Part shown: piece by piece, positions 37,710 to 46,500 of the stretch
How positions within the stretch are numbered: position 1 is the first letter of the stretch
Layout: every line of letters begins with the position of its first letter
Assembly: GCF_009733595.1 (NCBI RefSeq)
Contig: NZ_WOFH01000002.1
Span: forward strand, 62,001 to 126,000
DNA from: Actinomadura litoris
GTDB lineage: Bacteria > Actinomycetota > Actinomycetes > Streptosporangiales > Streptosporangiaceae
Reading direction: 5' to 3'
Length of the DNA: 64,000 nucleotides
The notes under the pieces: generated by a model
What the model was told of the DNA's origin: nothing
The model's database searches: none
What the model saw: only the letters and a program-made list of their open reading frames with translations
Position numbers and translations under genes: made by a program

Positions 37710-38525
37710 GTGCTTCGCAAGCTATCCATCGCACTGGCCTCCGTGAGCCTCCTCGCGGGGCTGACCGCGTGCGGTTCGTCCGAGGCGTCCAACGACGCGG
37801 ACGCCCCGCTGAAGGTCGCGGTCAACCCGGTGCCCCACGGCGACATCCTGAAGTACGTCAAGGACAATCTGGCGTCCAAGGTCGGGCTGAAGCTCGACAT
37901 CGTGACCTTCGACGACTACCAGCAGCCCAACACGGTGCTGAAGGAGAAGCAGGTCACGGCCAACTACTTCCAGCACGTGCCGTTCATGCAGGAGTTCGAG
38001 AAGAAGTCCGGCACGAAGCTGGCGTTCGTGGCGCCGGTCCACCTGGAGCCGCTCGGCGTCTACTCCAAGAAGGTCAAGAGCCTCCAGGCCGTGCCGCAGG
38101 GCGCGACGGTCGCGGTGCCGAACGACCCGGCCAACGAGGGCCGCTCGCTGAAGCTGCTCGCCGACAACGGCCTGCTCACGCTGAAGCCCGGCGCGTCCAC
38201 GAGCGCGACGGAGAAGGACATCGCGAGCAACCCCAAGGGGCTGAAGTTCAAGCCGCTGAAGGCCGCGCAGCTGCCCCGCTCGCTGGACGACGTGGAACTC
38301 TCGGTGATCAACGGCAACTACGCCCTTGAGGCGAACCTGGCGCCGAACAAGGACGCGCTCGCCGCCGAGAAGGCCGAGGGCAACCCCTACGCCAACGGCG
38401 TCGTCACCCTTCCCGAGAACAAGGACGACCCGCGCGTGAAGAAGCTGGTCGACCTGCTCCGCGGGCCCGAGGTGAAGAAGTTCGTGCAGGACAAGTACAA
38501 GGGCTCCGTGCTCATCGCGTCGTGA
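37710..38525 (+). CDS. metQ: Methionine-binding lipoprotein
   Basis: A 271-residue NlpA/MetQ lipoprotein. The signal peptide ends in the lipobox LTAC with Cys21. Binding-protein blocks include FDDYQQPNTVLKEKQVTANYFQH, split here as FDDYQQPN and ANYFQHVPF, then VPNDPANEGRSLKLL and NGNYALEANL. GTG at 37710 has GAAAGG upstream. The 58-bp gap before it is unusually AT-rich. It is the last gene of metNIQ. Confidence 0.93.
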   Translation: MLRKLSIALASVSLLAGLTACGSSEASNDADAPLKVAVNPVPHGDILKYVKDNLASKVGLKLDIVTFDDYQQPNTVLKEKQVTANYFQHVPFMQEFEKKSGTKLAFVAPVHLEPLGVYSKKVKSLQAVPQGATVAVPNDPANEGRSLKLLADNGLLTLKPGASTSATEKDIASNPKGLKFKPLKAAQLPRSLDDVELSVINGNYALEANLAPNKDALAAEKAEGNPYANGVVTLPENKDDPRVKKLVDLLRGPEVKKFVQDKYKGSVLIAS

Positions 38526-38551
38526 CGCCTTGCCGTGTCGCTACGCAGGTG

Positions 38552-38604
38552 ACCCCTGGGTGGGCGGTGTAACCGTCCGCCCAGGGGTTTCGTGTTCCTT
38601 TTTT
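38552..38604 (+). terminator. Strong terminator after metQ
   Basis: ACCCCTGGGTGGGCGG at 38552-38567 pairs with 38573-38588 (16 bp with two G-U pairs, loop TGTAA). A TTTCGTGTTCCTTTTTT tract follows, one of the few T-rich terminators in this window. Confidence 0.85.
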
Positions 38605-38681
38605 AACCGGTCGCAAGCGCGCGCGGGCGCTGCCTAAGCTGACCCCCAAGGGGGCGGCCGGACAAAAACTGGGGGACACCT

Positions 38682-40193
38682 GTGACCGATGCCCTGACCG
38701 ATCCCGGCGACGGGGAGATCGACCTGGAGACCGCGCGCTCCCTGGCCGCCGGCCTCCAGCGGCTCGTCCGCACGGCGGGGGAGCGGATCACCGAGGACAA
38801 CGCAGCCTCGCCGCTGGTGAGCCGCATCTGCGGGCACGTCGGCGTCGCGTTCCACGACCTCGTGATGGTCGGCCAGGAGTACCGGTCCTGGGAGCACGCC
38901 TGCCTGCAGCGCGGGCTCGACGCCTACCTCGCGGCCCACACGCCCGGCGCCGAGTGGTTCGGGATCGCCGGGACGGAGCGCCACTACGAGAACCTCAGCG
39001 CGATGATCGGCGCGGCGGTCATGCTCGGGACCTACACGCTCGGCCGTCCCGAGTACGGCACCGCCGCCGTCGGCCCCGAGGAGTCCATCGAGGTCGTGGA
39101 GCTCGGGCTGGTGCCGACGGCCGCGCCGGACGGGTCGCCGGTCGTGCTCGGCGTCCTCACCCGCGAGTCCTACGAGGCGATGTGCGTCCTCAACGTCTTC
39201 GCCCGGGACCGGGCCACGGCCGCCGCCGTCCGCGACGAGGTGGACCGGCTCCGCCGCGAGCACGACGTGATGCGCGGCCAGGTGCTCGGCTTCGGCGCGA
39301 GCGAGTACCACGAGAACGCGCTGGTGTCGTTCCTGCCCCGGCCGCACCTGGCGGCGTCCGAGGTCGTCCTGCCGGACGGGCGGCTGGAGGCGGTCGAGGC
39401 GCACGTGGTCGGGATCGCTGAGCACGCCGAGCGGCTTCTCGCCGCCGGGCAGCACCTCAAGCGCGGACTGCTCCTGTACGGGCCGCCCGGGACGGGCAAG
39501 ACCCACACGGTCCGCTACCTGATGGGGCGGCTTCTCGGGGCCACGGTCATCCAGCTCACCGGCCCCGCCATGCGGTTCCTGGGCCAGGCCGTGGCGCTGG
39601 CCCGCAGCCTGCAACCGGCCGTCGTCATCGTGGAGGACGTCGACCTCGTCGCGGAGGACCGCGACCTCGTCGACGACGGCACCAACCCCCTGCTGTTCTC
39701 GCTCCTGGACGCGATGGACGGCATCTCCGGCGACGCCGACGTCGTGTTCGTCCTCACCACCAACCGGGTGGAGATGCTGGAGCGGGCCCTGGCGGAACGC
39801 CCGGGGCGCATCGACCTCGCCGTCGAGATCCCCCGTCCGGACCTGGAAGGGCGTGTCGGCCTCCTGCGCCTGTACGGGCGCGAACTGCGTCTCGACGCCG
39901 ACCTCGCGGAGGTCGCCGCCCGCACCGAGGGCGTGACGGCCTCCTTCATCAAGGAGCTGGTCCGCCGCGCCGTGCTGATCGCGCTCCGCGAAGGCGCCGC
40001 GCTCCGCGACGGCCCCGCGCCGGGCGCGCCCGAGCGCCTCACCGACGCCCACTTCGGCGCGGCGGTGGACGAGATGTTCGATCCGGCGCAGTCGCTCACC
40101 CGCGGCCTGCTGGGCGCCGCGCGCGGCTCCGGGGAGTCCGACGAGTTCGACGGCGTGTTCCTGGAGGACGACGGAGACGACGAGGAAGGCTGA
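38682..40193 (+). CDS. AAA+ ATPase with N-terminal regulatory region
   Basis: A 503-residue protein. The N-terminal ~230 residues are an actinomycete-type region of unknown fold. Then comes a classical AAA domain: Walker A YGPPGTGKTHT, Walker B VVIVEDVDLV, sensor 1 VFVLTTNRVEML, arginine finger in ERPGRIDLAVEI, and the lid RTEGVTASFIKELVRRAVL. It resembles CDC48/FtsH-type unfoldases without a protease. The acidic tail (EDDGDDEE) is notable. GTG at 38682 has GGGGGA upstream. It lies 66 bp before the STM4015-type gene, but a role in that cluster is unproved. Confidence 0.85.
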   Translation: MTDALTDPGDGEIDLETARSLAAGLQRLVRTAGERITEDNAASPLVSRICGHVGVAFHDLVMVGQEYRSWEHACLQRGLDAYLAAHTPGAEWFGIAGTERHYENLSAMIGAAVMLGTYTLGRPEYGTAAVGPEESIEVVELGLVPTAAPDGSPVVLGVLTRESYEAMCVLNVFARDRATAAAVRDEVDRLRREHDVMRGQVLGFGASEYHENALVSFLPRPHLAASEVVLPDGRLEAVEAHVVGIAEHAERLLAAGQHLKRGLLLYGPPGTGKTHTVRYLMGRLLGATVIQLTGPAMRFLGQAVALARSLQPAVVIVEDVDLVAEDRDLVDDGTNPLLFSLLDAMDGISGDADVVFVLTTNRVEMLERALAERPGRIDLAVEIPRPDLEGRVGLLRLYGRELRLDADLAEVAARTEGVTASFIKELVRRAVLIALREGAALRDGPAPGAPERLTDAHFGAAVDEMFDPAQSLTRGLLGAARGSGESDEFDGVFLEDDGDDEEG

Positions 40194-40259
40194 AGCGGGC
40201 GCGTACTGTCCGCCGGTGCTGATAGGACAGGGACCCAACGATCACGTGAAGGGGACCCC

Positions 40260-41207
40260 ATGGCCATATATCACCACCTGGAGGAATACGCCGGTCTGCC
40301 GGTGCATCGCTTCCCCTACCGGGAGGAGGGCGTCGAGGACGACGGCGACGCGGAGGCGCTCCCGGCTCCCGCCGAGGTCGCCTGGTACGTCGGGACGGGG
40401 TTCGAGGCGGAGCCGTTCAACGACGTCTTCGCGCGGTTCCTTGAGGCGGTGGACACCACGCAGGTCACCACGCTCCTCATCGGCTACTGGGGCGCGTCCT
40501 ACGAGGACGACACCGGCGACCCGGTGGCGGTGCTGACCGGCGCCGCCGCGTCCTTCCCCGCCCTCAGGTCGCTGTTCCTCGGTGACATCGTCATGGAGGA
40601 GGCGGAGATCTCCTGGATCGAGCACTCCGACATCACCCCGCTGTTCACGGCCTTCCCCAGGCTGGAGCGGTTCGACGTCCGCGGCGCGGAGGGCCTGCAG
40701 CTGTCGCCGATCAGGAGCGGCGCGCTCAGGGTGCTGCGGTTCGAGTCGGGCGGGCTCCCCGCGCGGATCGTGCAGGCGGTGGGGGCGAGCGAGCTGCCGA
40801 ACCTGGAGCACCTCGACCTGTGGCTCGGCGACGAGAACTACGGCGGCGACGCCTCGGTCGCCGACCTCGCGCCGTTCCTCGGCGGCGAGCGGCTGCCGTC
40901 GCTGCGCCACCTCGGTGTGGAGGACAGCCGGATCCAGGACGAGGTGGCCGCCGCCGTCGCGGGCGCGCCCGTCGTCGCGCGGCTGGAGTCGCTGAGCCTC
41001 GCGCTGGGCGTCCTGACCGACCAGGGCGCGGAGGCGCTGCTGTCCGGCCAGCCGCTCACGCACCTGCGCAAGCTGGACCTGCACCACCACTTCCTGTCCG
41101 ACGCCATGGCCGCGCGCCTGAAGGCCGCCCTCCCCGGGGTCGAGGTCGACCTTAGCGAGCAGCAGAAGCCGGACGGCGACTGGTTCTACATCGCGGCGTC
41201 GGAATGA
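40260..41207 (+). CDS. STM4015 family leucine-rich-repeat protein
   Basis: A 315-residue protein of the STM4015 family (named after a Salmonella gene of unknown function). It starts YHHLEEYAGLPVH, has SLFLGDIVMEEAEISWIEHSDI, and contains loose leucine-rich repeats (LRVLRFESGGL, NLEHLDLWLG, RLESLSLALG, HLRKLDLHHH). It ends WFYIAASE. AAGGGG lies before the ATG and TACTGT at 40204-40209 is a possible -10. It opens a five-gene overlapping operon; a scaffold or recognition role is a guess. Confidence 0.9.
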   Translation: MAIYHHLEEYAGLPVHRFPYREEGVEDDGDAEALPAPAEVAWYVGTGFEAEPFNDVFARFLEAVDTTQVTTLLIGYWGASYEDDTGDPVAVLTGAAASFPALRSLFLGDIVMEEAEISWIEHSDITPLFTAFPRLERFDVRGAEGLQLSPIRSGALRVLRFESGGLPARIVQAVGASELPNLEHLDLWLGDENYGGDASVADLAPFLGGERLPSLRHLGVEDSRIQDEVAAAVAGAPVVARLESLSLALGVLTDQGAEALLSGQPLTHLRKLDLHHHFLSDAMAARLKAALPGVEVDLSEQQKPDGDWFYIAASE

Positions 41208-42301
41208 CCCTCGCCGTCGTCGGCGCGCCCGGCGACCGGCGGGCCGCGCTCTTCGCGGCGGCGTGCCGGTCGTCCGGGTTCCCGGAGCCGCGTCTCATCC
41301 CCTGGACGGACGTCCTGCGGGGCGCCTCTCTCGCCCTCGGGCCGGGGGACGTGCTCCGCCTGGACTCGCCGGGGGAGGACCCGGATGCGGACGCCCTTCT
41401 GCGCGGCCCTGGGAATCCGGCGCGGGTGGGCGGAGGCGCCGCCTGGTACCGGACGTTCATGGCGGCGGTGGAGCGGATCGCCGCGTCCGCCGCGCGGGCC
41501 GGGGCGCGGCTGCTCGGCGACGCCGGGGAGATCGCGGTCATGTTCGACAAGCGCCGGACCCATGCCCGCCTGCTGGAGGCGGGGGTCCCGGTCCCCGGCG
41601 CCCTTCCGCCCGTCGGGAGCCATGCGGAACTCCGGCGGCACATGGACGAGGCGCGCGTGCGACGGGTCTTCGTCAAGCCCGCGCACGGTTCGTCGGCGTC
41701 AGGTGTCGTCGCCTTGCAGACCGCTCCCGGCCGGCACGGGGAGGCGCGGGTGAAGGCGGTGTCGTCCGCGGTGATGACGCCGTCCGGCCTCGTGAACTCG
41801 CTGCGGGTGCGGACCTACGACACCACCGGGGACGTCGCGGCGCTCATCGACGCGCTCGCTCCGGACGGCCTCCATGTGGAGCGGTGGCTGCCCAAGGCCA
41901 CGATCGGCGGGCGCGCCTTCGACCTGCGCGTGGTCGTCATCAAAGGCGAACCCACCCACGCGGTGGTCCGGACGAGCCGCAACCCGATGACCAATCTGCA
42001 CCTCGGCGGCGCCAGGGGCGACCTCGGCGCGGTGCGGCGCGCGCTCGGCGAACGCGGCTGGCGGCGGGCGCTGGAGGTGTGCGCGCGGGCCGCCGCCTGC
42101 TTCCCCGCCAGCCCGATGGTGGGCGTCGACCTGCTCGTCCACCAGGGGATGCGCCGGTTCGCCGTGGGCGAGGTCAACGCGTTCGGCGACCTGCTCCCCG
42201 GGCTGACGGGCCTGCCGGGCGGCCCGGCCGAGGGCCTCGACACCTACACTGCCCAGGTCAGAGCCGTTCTGCCGGAGTACGCCCCCGCATGTACGACATG
42301 A
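41204..42301 (+). CDS. STM4014 family ATP-grasp-like protein
   Basis: A 365-residue protein. The ATP-grasp character is visible in VFVKPAHGSSASGVVAL (ATP-binding lysine and glycine loop), FDLRVVVIKGEPTHAVVRTSRNPMTNLHLGG (split: FDLRVVVI, HAVVRTSRNPMTNLHLGG) and the metal-binding end VGVDLLVHQGMRRFAVGEVNAFGD. Such enzymes ligate a carboxylate to an amine or thiol. The start overlaps the STM4015 stop (ATGA). The substrate is unknown. Confidence 0.88.
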   Translation: MTLAVVGAPGDRRAALFAAACRSSGFPEPRLIPWTDVLRGASLALGPGDVLRLDSPGEDPDADALLRGPGNPARVGGGAAWYRTFMAAVERIAASAARAGARLLGDAGEIAVMFDKRRTHARLLEAGVPVPGALPPVGSHAELRRHMDEARVRRVFVKPAHGSSASGVVALQTAPGRHGEARVKAVSSAVMTPSGLVNSLRVRTYDTTGDVAALIDALAPDGLHVERWLPKATIGGRAFDLRVVVIKGEPTHAVVRTSRNPMTNLHLGGARGDLGAVRRALGERGWRRALEVCARAAACFPASPMVGVDLLVHQGMRRFAVGEVNAFGDLLPGLTGLPGGPAEGLDTYTAQVRAVLPEYAPACTT

Positions 42302-43092
42302 ACGAGATCATCGGCAGCCACGACGTGCTGCTGGTGACGCTCGACACGCTGCGCTACGACGTGGCCGCCGAGCTGGCGGCGTCCGGCGGGACGCCCACGC
42401 TCGCGGGGCTCCTGCCGGGGGGACGGTGGGAGCGCCGCCACACGCCGGGCAGCTTCACCTACGCCGCGCACGCCGCCATGCTGGCCGGATTCCTGCCGAC
42501 CCCGGCCACTCCCGGCCCGCACCCCCGGCTGTTCGCCGGGGCGTTCCCGGGGAGCGAGACGACCGCGCCCGGGACGTGGACGTTCGACGCCGCCGACCTC
42601 CCGTCCGGGCTGGCGGCCGCCGGCTACCACACGGTCTGCGTGGGCGGCGTGGGGTTCTTCAACAAGCTCACACCGCTCGGCTCGGCGCTGCCGTCGCTGT
42701 TCGCCGAGAGCCACTGGGAGCCGGGGTTCGGGGTCGCCGACCCGGCGTCCCTGCCCCACCAGATCGACCGCGTGGCCGAGGCGGTCGCCCGGCTGCCCGC
42801 CGCGCGCCGCCTGTTCCTGCTGCTGAACGTCGCGTCCCTGCACCAGCCCAACTGGTTCTACCTCGATTCCTCCGCCGGCGGCTCGCGGAGCGACACGCGC
42901 GAGAGCCACGCGGCGGCGCTGCGGCATGTCGACGCCCACCTGGGCCGCCTGTTCGCCCTCATGCGCCGCCCCTGCTTCGTGATCGTCTGCTCCGATCACG
43001 GGACGGCCTACGGGGAGGACGGGCACACCGGGCACCGCATCGGCCACGAAGTCGTCTGGACCGTTCCGTATGGGGAGTTCGTACTGCCGTGA
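42289..43092 (+). CDS. STM4013 family sulfatase/alkaline-phosphatase-superfamily hydrolase
   Basis: A 267-residue hydrolase with the superfamily metal site in LLVTLDTLRYDV, a nucleophile region TPGSFTYAAHAAMLAGFLP, and the C-terminal metal site VCSDHGTAYGEDGHTGHRIGHE. It has no signal peptide, so it acts in the cytoplasm. ATG at 42289 lies 13 bp inside the ATP-grasp gene, and its stop overlaps the next ATG (TGATG). It is likely a phosphoesterase in the same pathway. Confidence 0.88.
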   Translation: MYDMNEIIGSHDVLLVTLDTLRYDVAAELAASGGTPTLAGLLPGGRWERRHTPGSFTYAAHAAMLAGFLPTPATPGPHPRLFAGAFPGSETTAPGTWTFDAADLPSGLAAAGYHTVCVGGVGFFNKLTPLGSALPSLFAESHWEPGFGVADPASLPHQIDRVAEAVARLPAARRLFLLLNVASLHQPNWFYLDSSAGGSRSDTRESHAAALRHVDAHLGRLFALMRRPCFVIVCSDHGTAYGEDGHTGHRIGHEVVWTVPYGEFVLP

Positions 43093-44381
43093 TGACCACC
43101 GAGACCTACGAGGCGTACGTCTACGCCTATCCGCACAAGACCGCGTACCGGGAGCTGGAGCCACCACGTCCGTTGCGTGAGGTGTGGGCGGACGAGGACC
43201 TCGACGCGCTCTTCCTCTACATGCACATCCCCTTCTGCGAGATGCGGTGCGGCTTCTGCAACCTCTTCACCCGGACGGGCGCGCCCGAAGAACTGACCGG
43301 CGCCTACCTCGCCGCCCTCGACCGCCAGGCCACCGCCCTCCTGGACGCGCTGGAGGGAGGCGGCACCTTCGCCACGGCGGCGTTCGGGGGAGGGACACCG
43401 ACGTATCTGACCGCGTCCGAGTTGGAACGCCTCTGCGACATCGCCGCACGCTTCTCCGGGTTCGGGACGGGTCCGCTGGGGGTGGAGACGTCGCCGAAGA
43501 CCGCCACGGCCGACCGGCTGACCGTCCTCGCCGAACGGGGGACCACGCGCGTCTCCATCGGCGTGCAGACGTTCATCGACGAGGAGGCGCGGGCGGCCGT
43601 CCGCCCGCAGAAGCGCGCCGAGGTGGAGGCCGCGCTCGACCGCATCCGGGCCGCGGGCTTCCCGACGCTGAACATCGACCTGATCTACGGCATCGAGGGG
43701 CAGACGCCCGCGTCGTGGCTGTACTCGCTGAACGCCGCGCTGGCCTGGCGTCCGGAGGAGATCTACCTGTATCCGCTGTACGTCCGCCCGAACACGGGCC
43801 TCGCGCTGCTGGACCGGGAGTGGGACGACTGGCGCCTGACCCTCTACCGCATGGGCCGCGACCACCTCCTGGCCGAGGGCTACGAGCAGGTGTCGATGCG
43901 GATGTTCCGCCTGCCGTCCCCGGACGCGCGCGGAACCGAGTACTGCTGCCAGACGGACGGCATGGTCGGCCTGGGATGCGGCGCCCGCTCCTACACCGCC
44001 TCCCTGCACTACTCCTTCGAGTACGCGGTCAAGGCGAGGCCGGTGCGCGCCATCATCGACGACTACGTGCGCGAGAGCGACTTCGGTAGCGCCCGCGTGG
44101 GGTTCACGTTGGACGCGGACGAACGCCGTCGCCGCCACCTCGTCCAGTCACTTCTGCAAGCGGCCGGCCTGGACCGGAACTCCTACCGCGCGCGCTTCGC
44201 GTCCGACCCGTTCGACGACTTCGAAGCCGATCTCACGTCGTTCGCCAAGCGGGAATGGATCGAATCGACGCCCGACACCATCACACTCACCCCGGAAGGG
44301 CTCGCCCACTCCGACGCCATAGGCCCCGCGCTGTTCTCGCCCGGCGTGCGGAAGCGCATGGCGTCCTACGAAGCACGCTGA
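43092..44381 (+). CDS. STM4012 family radical SAM protein (HemN-like)
   Basis: A 429-residue radical SAM enzyme. Cys49, Cys53 and Cys56 (HIPFCEMRCGFCNLF) bind the 4Fe-4S cluster. GGGTPTYL, VSIGVQTF and NIDLIYGIEGQT follow the HemN/HemW pattern, and a HemN-like C-terminal domain is present (about 340-429). Family members are not coproporphyrinogen oxidases as far as known. It is coupled to its neighbours at both ends by TGATG overlaps. Confidence 0.92.
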   Translation: MTTETYEAYVYAYPHKTAYRELEPPRPLREVWADEDLDALFLYMHIPFCEMRCGFCNLFTRTGAPEELTGAYLAALDRQATALLDALEGGGTFATAAFGGGTPTYLTASELERLCDIAARFSGFGTGPLGVETSPKTATADRLTVLAERGTTRVSIGVQTFIDEEARAAVRPQKRAEVEAALDRIRAAGFPTLNIDLIYGIEGQTPASWLYSLNAALAWRPEEIYLYPLYVRPNTGLALLDREWDDWRLTLYRMGRDHLLAEGYEQVSMRMFRLPSPDARGTEYCCQTDGMVGLGCGARSYTASLHYSFEYAVKARPVRAIIDDYVRESDFGSARVGFTLDADERRRRHLVQSLLQAAGLDRNSYRARFASDPFDDFEADLTSFAKREWIESTPDTITLTPEGLAHSDAIGPALFSPGVRKRMASYEAR

Positions 44382-44488
44382 TGGAACACCTCACGCTGAT
44401 GGAACACCTCACGCTGATGGAACACCTCACGTTGACGGGACGCCGCACGTTGGCAGAGCGCCGCACGCCGATGGAACACCTCACGATC
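44381..44488 (+). repeat. 18-bp tandem repeat carrying start codons at the head of the STM4011-type gene
   Basis: Six 18-bp units lie head to tail: 44381, 44399 and 44417 begin ATGGAACACCTCACG; 44435 and 44453 are degraded (ACGGGACGCCGCACG, GCAGAGCGCCGCACG); and 44471 is again ATGGAACACCTCACG. They encode repeated Met-Glu-His-Leu-Thr-Leu. Four units contain an in-frame ATG. Confidence 0.95.
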
Positions 44489-45325
44489 CTCTACCGGGGG
44501 CCGCTCGCGAGCTGCGACTACGACTGCCCGTACTGCCCGTTCGCCAAGCGCCGCGACACGCCGGACCGGCTCCGTGCCGACCGCGCGGCGCTCGAACGCT
44601 TCACCGCCTGGGTCTCCGGCCGCGACCACCGCGTGTCGGTGCTGTTCACGCCGTGGGGGGAGGGGCTCGTCCGGTCCTGGTACCGGCGCGCCCTGGTCGC
44701 GCTCAGCCACCTTCCGCACGTCGAGCGCGTCGCGATCCAGACGAACCTGAGCCACCGCGTGTCGTGGACGGCGGAGGCCGACCCGTCGCGGCTCGCGCTG
44801 TGGGCCACCTACCATCCCGGCCAGGTGCCCTACGAGCGGTTCCTCGGCAAGTGCCGTGAGCTGGCGGACGGCGGCATCCGGTTCAGCGTCGGGATCGTCG
44901 GGCACCCCGACCACCTGGACGCGGCCCGCCGCCTCCGCGCCGACCTGCCCACGGGCACCTACCTGTGGGTCAACGCGGAGGAAGGGCGCCGATACGGCGA
45001 CGCCGAGGCCGGCGCCTGGACCGGGATCGACCCGCTGTTCCCGGTGAGCCGCCGTCCGCATGCCAGCCGGGGCCTGCCGTGCCGCACGGGCGAGTCCGTC
45101 GTGTCGGTGGACGGGGACGGGACGGTGCGCCGCTGCCACTTCGTCCCGTCCGTCCTGGGCAACCTCTACGACGGCACGTTCCTCGACGCCCTCGGCCCGC
45201 GCCCCTGCCCGCTGGACACCTGCGACTGCCACATCGGCTACGTGCACCTGGAACCGCTCGGGCTCTACGACACGTTCGCGGGCGGCATCCTCGAACGCAT
45301 CCCCGCCCTGCTCCACCGCGCGTGA
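44381..45325 (+). CDS. STM4011 family radical SAM protein
   Basis: From ATG 44381 the protein has 314 residues; from ATG 44471 it has 284, the more usual family length, beginning MEHLTILYRGPL. The cluster cysteines are 45, 49 and 52 of the long form (SCDYDCPYCPFAK). LFTPWGEG, VAIQTNLS and ATYHPGQVPYERFL follow, and the C-terminus has extra cysteines (GLPCRTGESVV, RRCHF, PCPLDTCDCHIGY) that could bind an auxiliary cluster. The first ATG overlaps the STM4012 stop. It is the last gene of the cluster. Confidence 0.9.
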   Translation: MEHLTLMEHLTLMEHLTLTGRRTLAERRTPMEHLTILYRGPLASCDYDCPYCPFAKRRDTPDRLRADRAALERFTAWVSGRDHRVSVLFTPWGEGLVRSWYRRALVALSHLPHVERVAIQTNLSHRVSWTAEADPSRLALWATYHPGQVPYERFLGKCRELADGGIRFSVGIVGHPDHLDAARRLRADLPTGTYLWVNAEEGRRYGDAEAGAWTGIDPLFPVSRRPHASRGLPCRTGESVVSVDGDGTVRRCHFVPSVLGNLYDGTFLDALGPRPCPLDTCDCHIGYVHLEPLGLYDTFAGGILERIPALLHRA

Positions 45326-45350
45326 GGTGGGGCGGGGGGTCGGTTCCGGC

Positions 45351-46496
45351 TCAGGTCTGCTTCTGGGGGGCGTAGTCGGCCTCGTCCACCCCGAAGGTCC
45401 AGGCGACGCCCGCGCGGGCCGTCCGGGTGGTGGGCGGCACCCGCAGGTAGTAGGTGCGGTGCGTCCCGTCGGGCTCGGGCGTGGAGTTGACCACCTCGAC
45501 CATGACGACCGGCTCGTCGCCGGGCAGGTCGATGGACCACAGCACGCCCGTCTCGTCGCGGTGCAGCGGCCGGGCGCCGGTCTCGGCCAGGTAGCGGTCG
45601 TAGCCGAAGATCTCCAGCATCACCCGGCGCAGTTCGGCGTTCTCCTCGGAGGAGATGCGGGAGGCGGTGAGGTCGGTGAGCGAGGCCACGAAGTCGGGCG
45701 GGATCGGCATGCCGCGCCAGGCGTGCAGGGCGAAACCGTCCGGGTAGGCCAGGGCCGGGCCGTCGCCGCGGTGGAGCCGTCCCGGCTCGTCGCGGTACAG
45801 GTCGGAGGGGCGCTCGGAGAGGATCACCAGCCCCTCGTAGGGCCACCACCACCCGGCCGAGCGCGCGACCTCCGCCAGGCCCGCGAGCGGGCCGCCGAGG
45901 CGTCCGAGCGACTCGAACAGCGCCAGCCACGGCGCGTCGTGCTGGCCGAGGACGGCGTCGAGCGTGGCGGCGCGCAGCAGGGTCCCGGCCTCGTTCTGGG
46001 CGGCCGAGGCGTCCTCGCCGCCCCCGCCCGCGAGGTCGCCGATGGCGGCGCGGACCCGCGTCACCAGCGACTGGACCTGGTTCCAGAGCAGGCCGCCCGA
46101 CTCGCCCCAGACACGCGGCCACTGCTCCGGCCCCTGTTCGGAGCAGGCGGCGGAACGTGCCGCCTCCCACGGACGCGTTCTGACCTCGGCCAGCACGCTC
46201 GCCCCCGCGGACCCCGCGGACCCCGCGCCCAGGTCCCCTTGGGCGCGGTCGACCAGATCGTCCAGACCGGCCGCCCTCAGCGCGTCGCCATGCCCGGCGA
46301 GGACGGCCGCCGCGGCCGCCCCCCGCGCGGGGGAGGGCACCCACACGAACCGCGCCGGAGCGTCCAGACCCGCGGACGCGTAGGCGGCGGCCACGCCCGC
46401 CTCGGCCCGGCCGCGGTCGGCGGGCCCGGTGCCGAACGCCGCCGACTGCCAGTCACTGACCACGAAGTGCGCCGCACGGGGCGCTTCGGTGAGCAC
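45351..46496 (-). CDS. DUF6745 domain-containing protein
   Basis: A 381-residue protein whose C-terminal half matches the DUF6745 pattern: RPSDLYRDEPGRLHRGDGPALAYPDGFALHAWRG (pieces), ETGARPLHRDETGVLW, VVMVEVVNSTPEPDGTHRTYYLRVPP (pieces) and AWTFGVDEADYAP. The N-terminal half is Ala-rich and less conserved. The GTG start lies 4 bp after the stop of a small upstream gene, so the two are co-translated. It converges with the STM4011 gene. Function unknown. Confidence 0.82.
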   Translation of the reverse strand: MLTEAPRAAHFVVSDWQSAAFGTGPADRGRAEAGVAAAYASAGLDAPARFVWVPSPARGAAAAAVLAGHGDALRAAGLDDLVDRAQGDLGAGSAGSAGASVLAEVRTRPWEAARSAACSEQGPEQWPRVWGESGGLLWNQVQSLVTRVRAAIGDLAGGGGEDASAAQNEAGTLLRAATLDAVLGQHDAPWLALFESLGRLGGPLAGLAEVARSAGWWWPYEGLVILSERPSDLYRDEPGRLHRGDGPALAYPDGFALHAWRGMPIPPDFVASLTDLTASRISSEENAELRRVMLEIFGYDRYLAETGARPLHRDETGVLWSIDLPGDEPVVMVEVVNSTPEPDGTHRTYYLRVPPTTRTARAGVAWTFGVDEADYAPQKQT

Positions 46497-46500
46497 GGCG

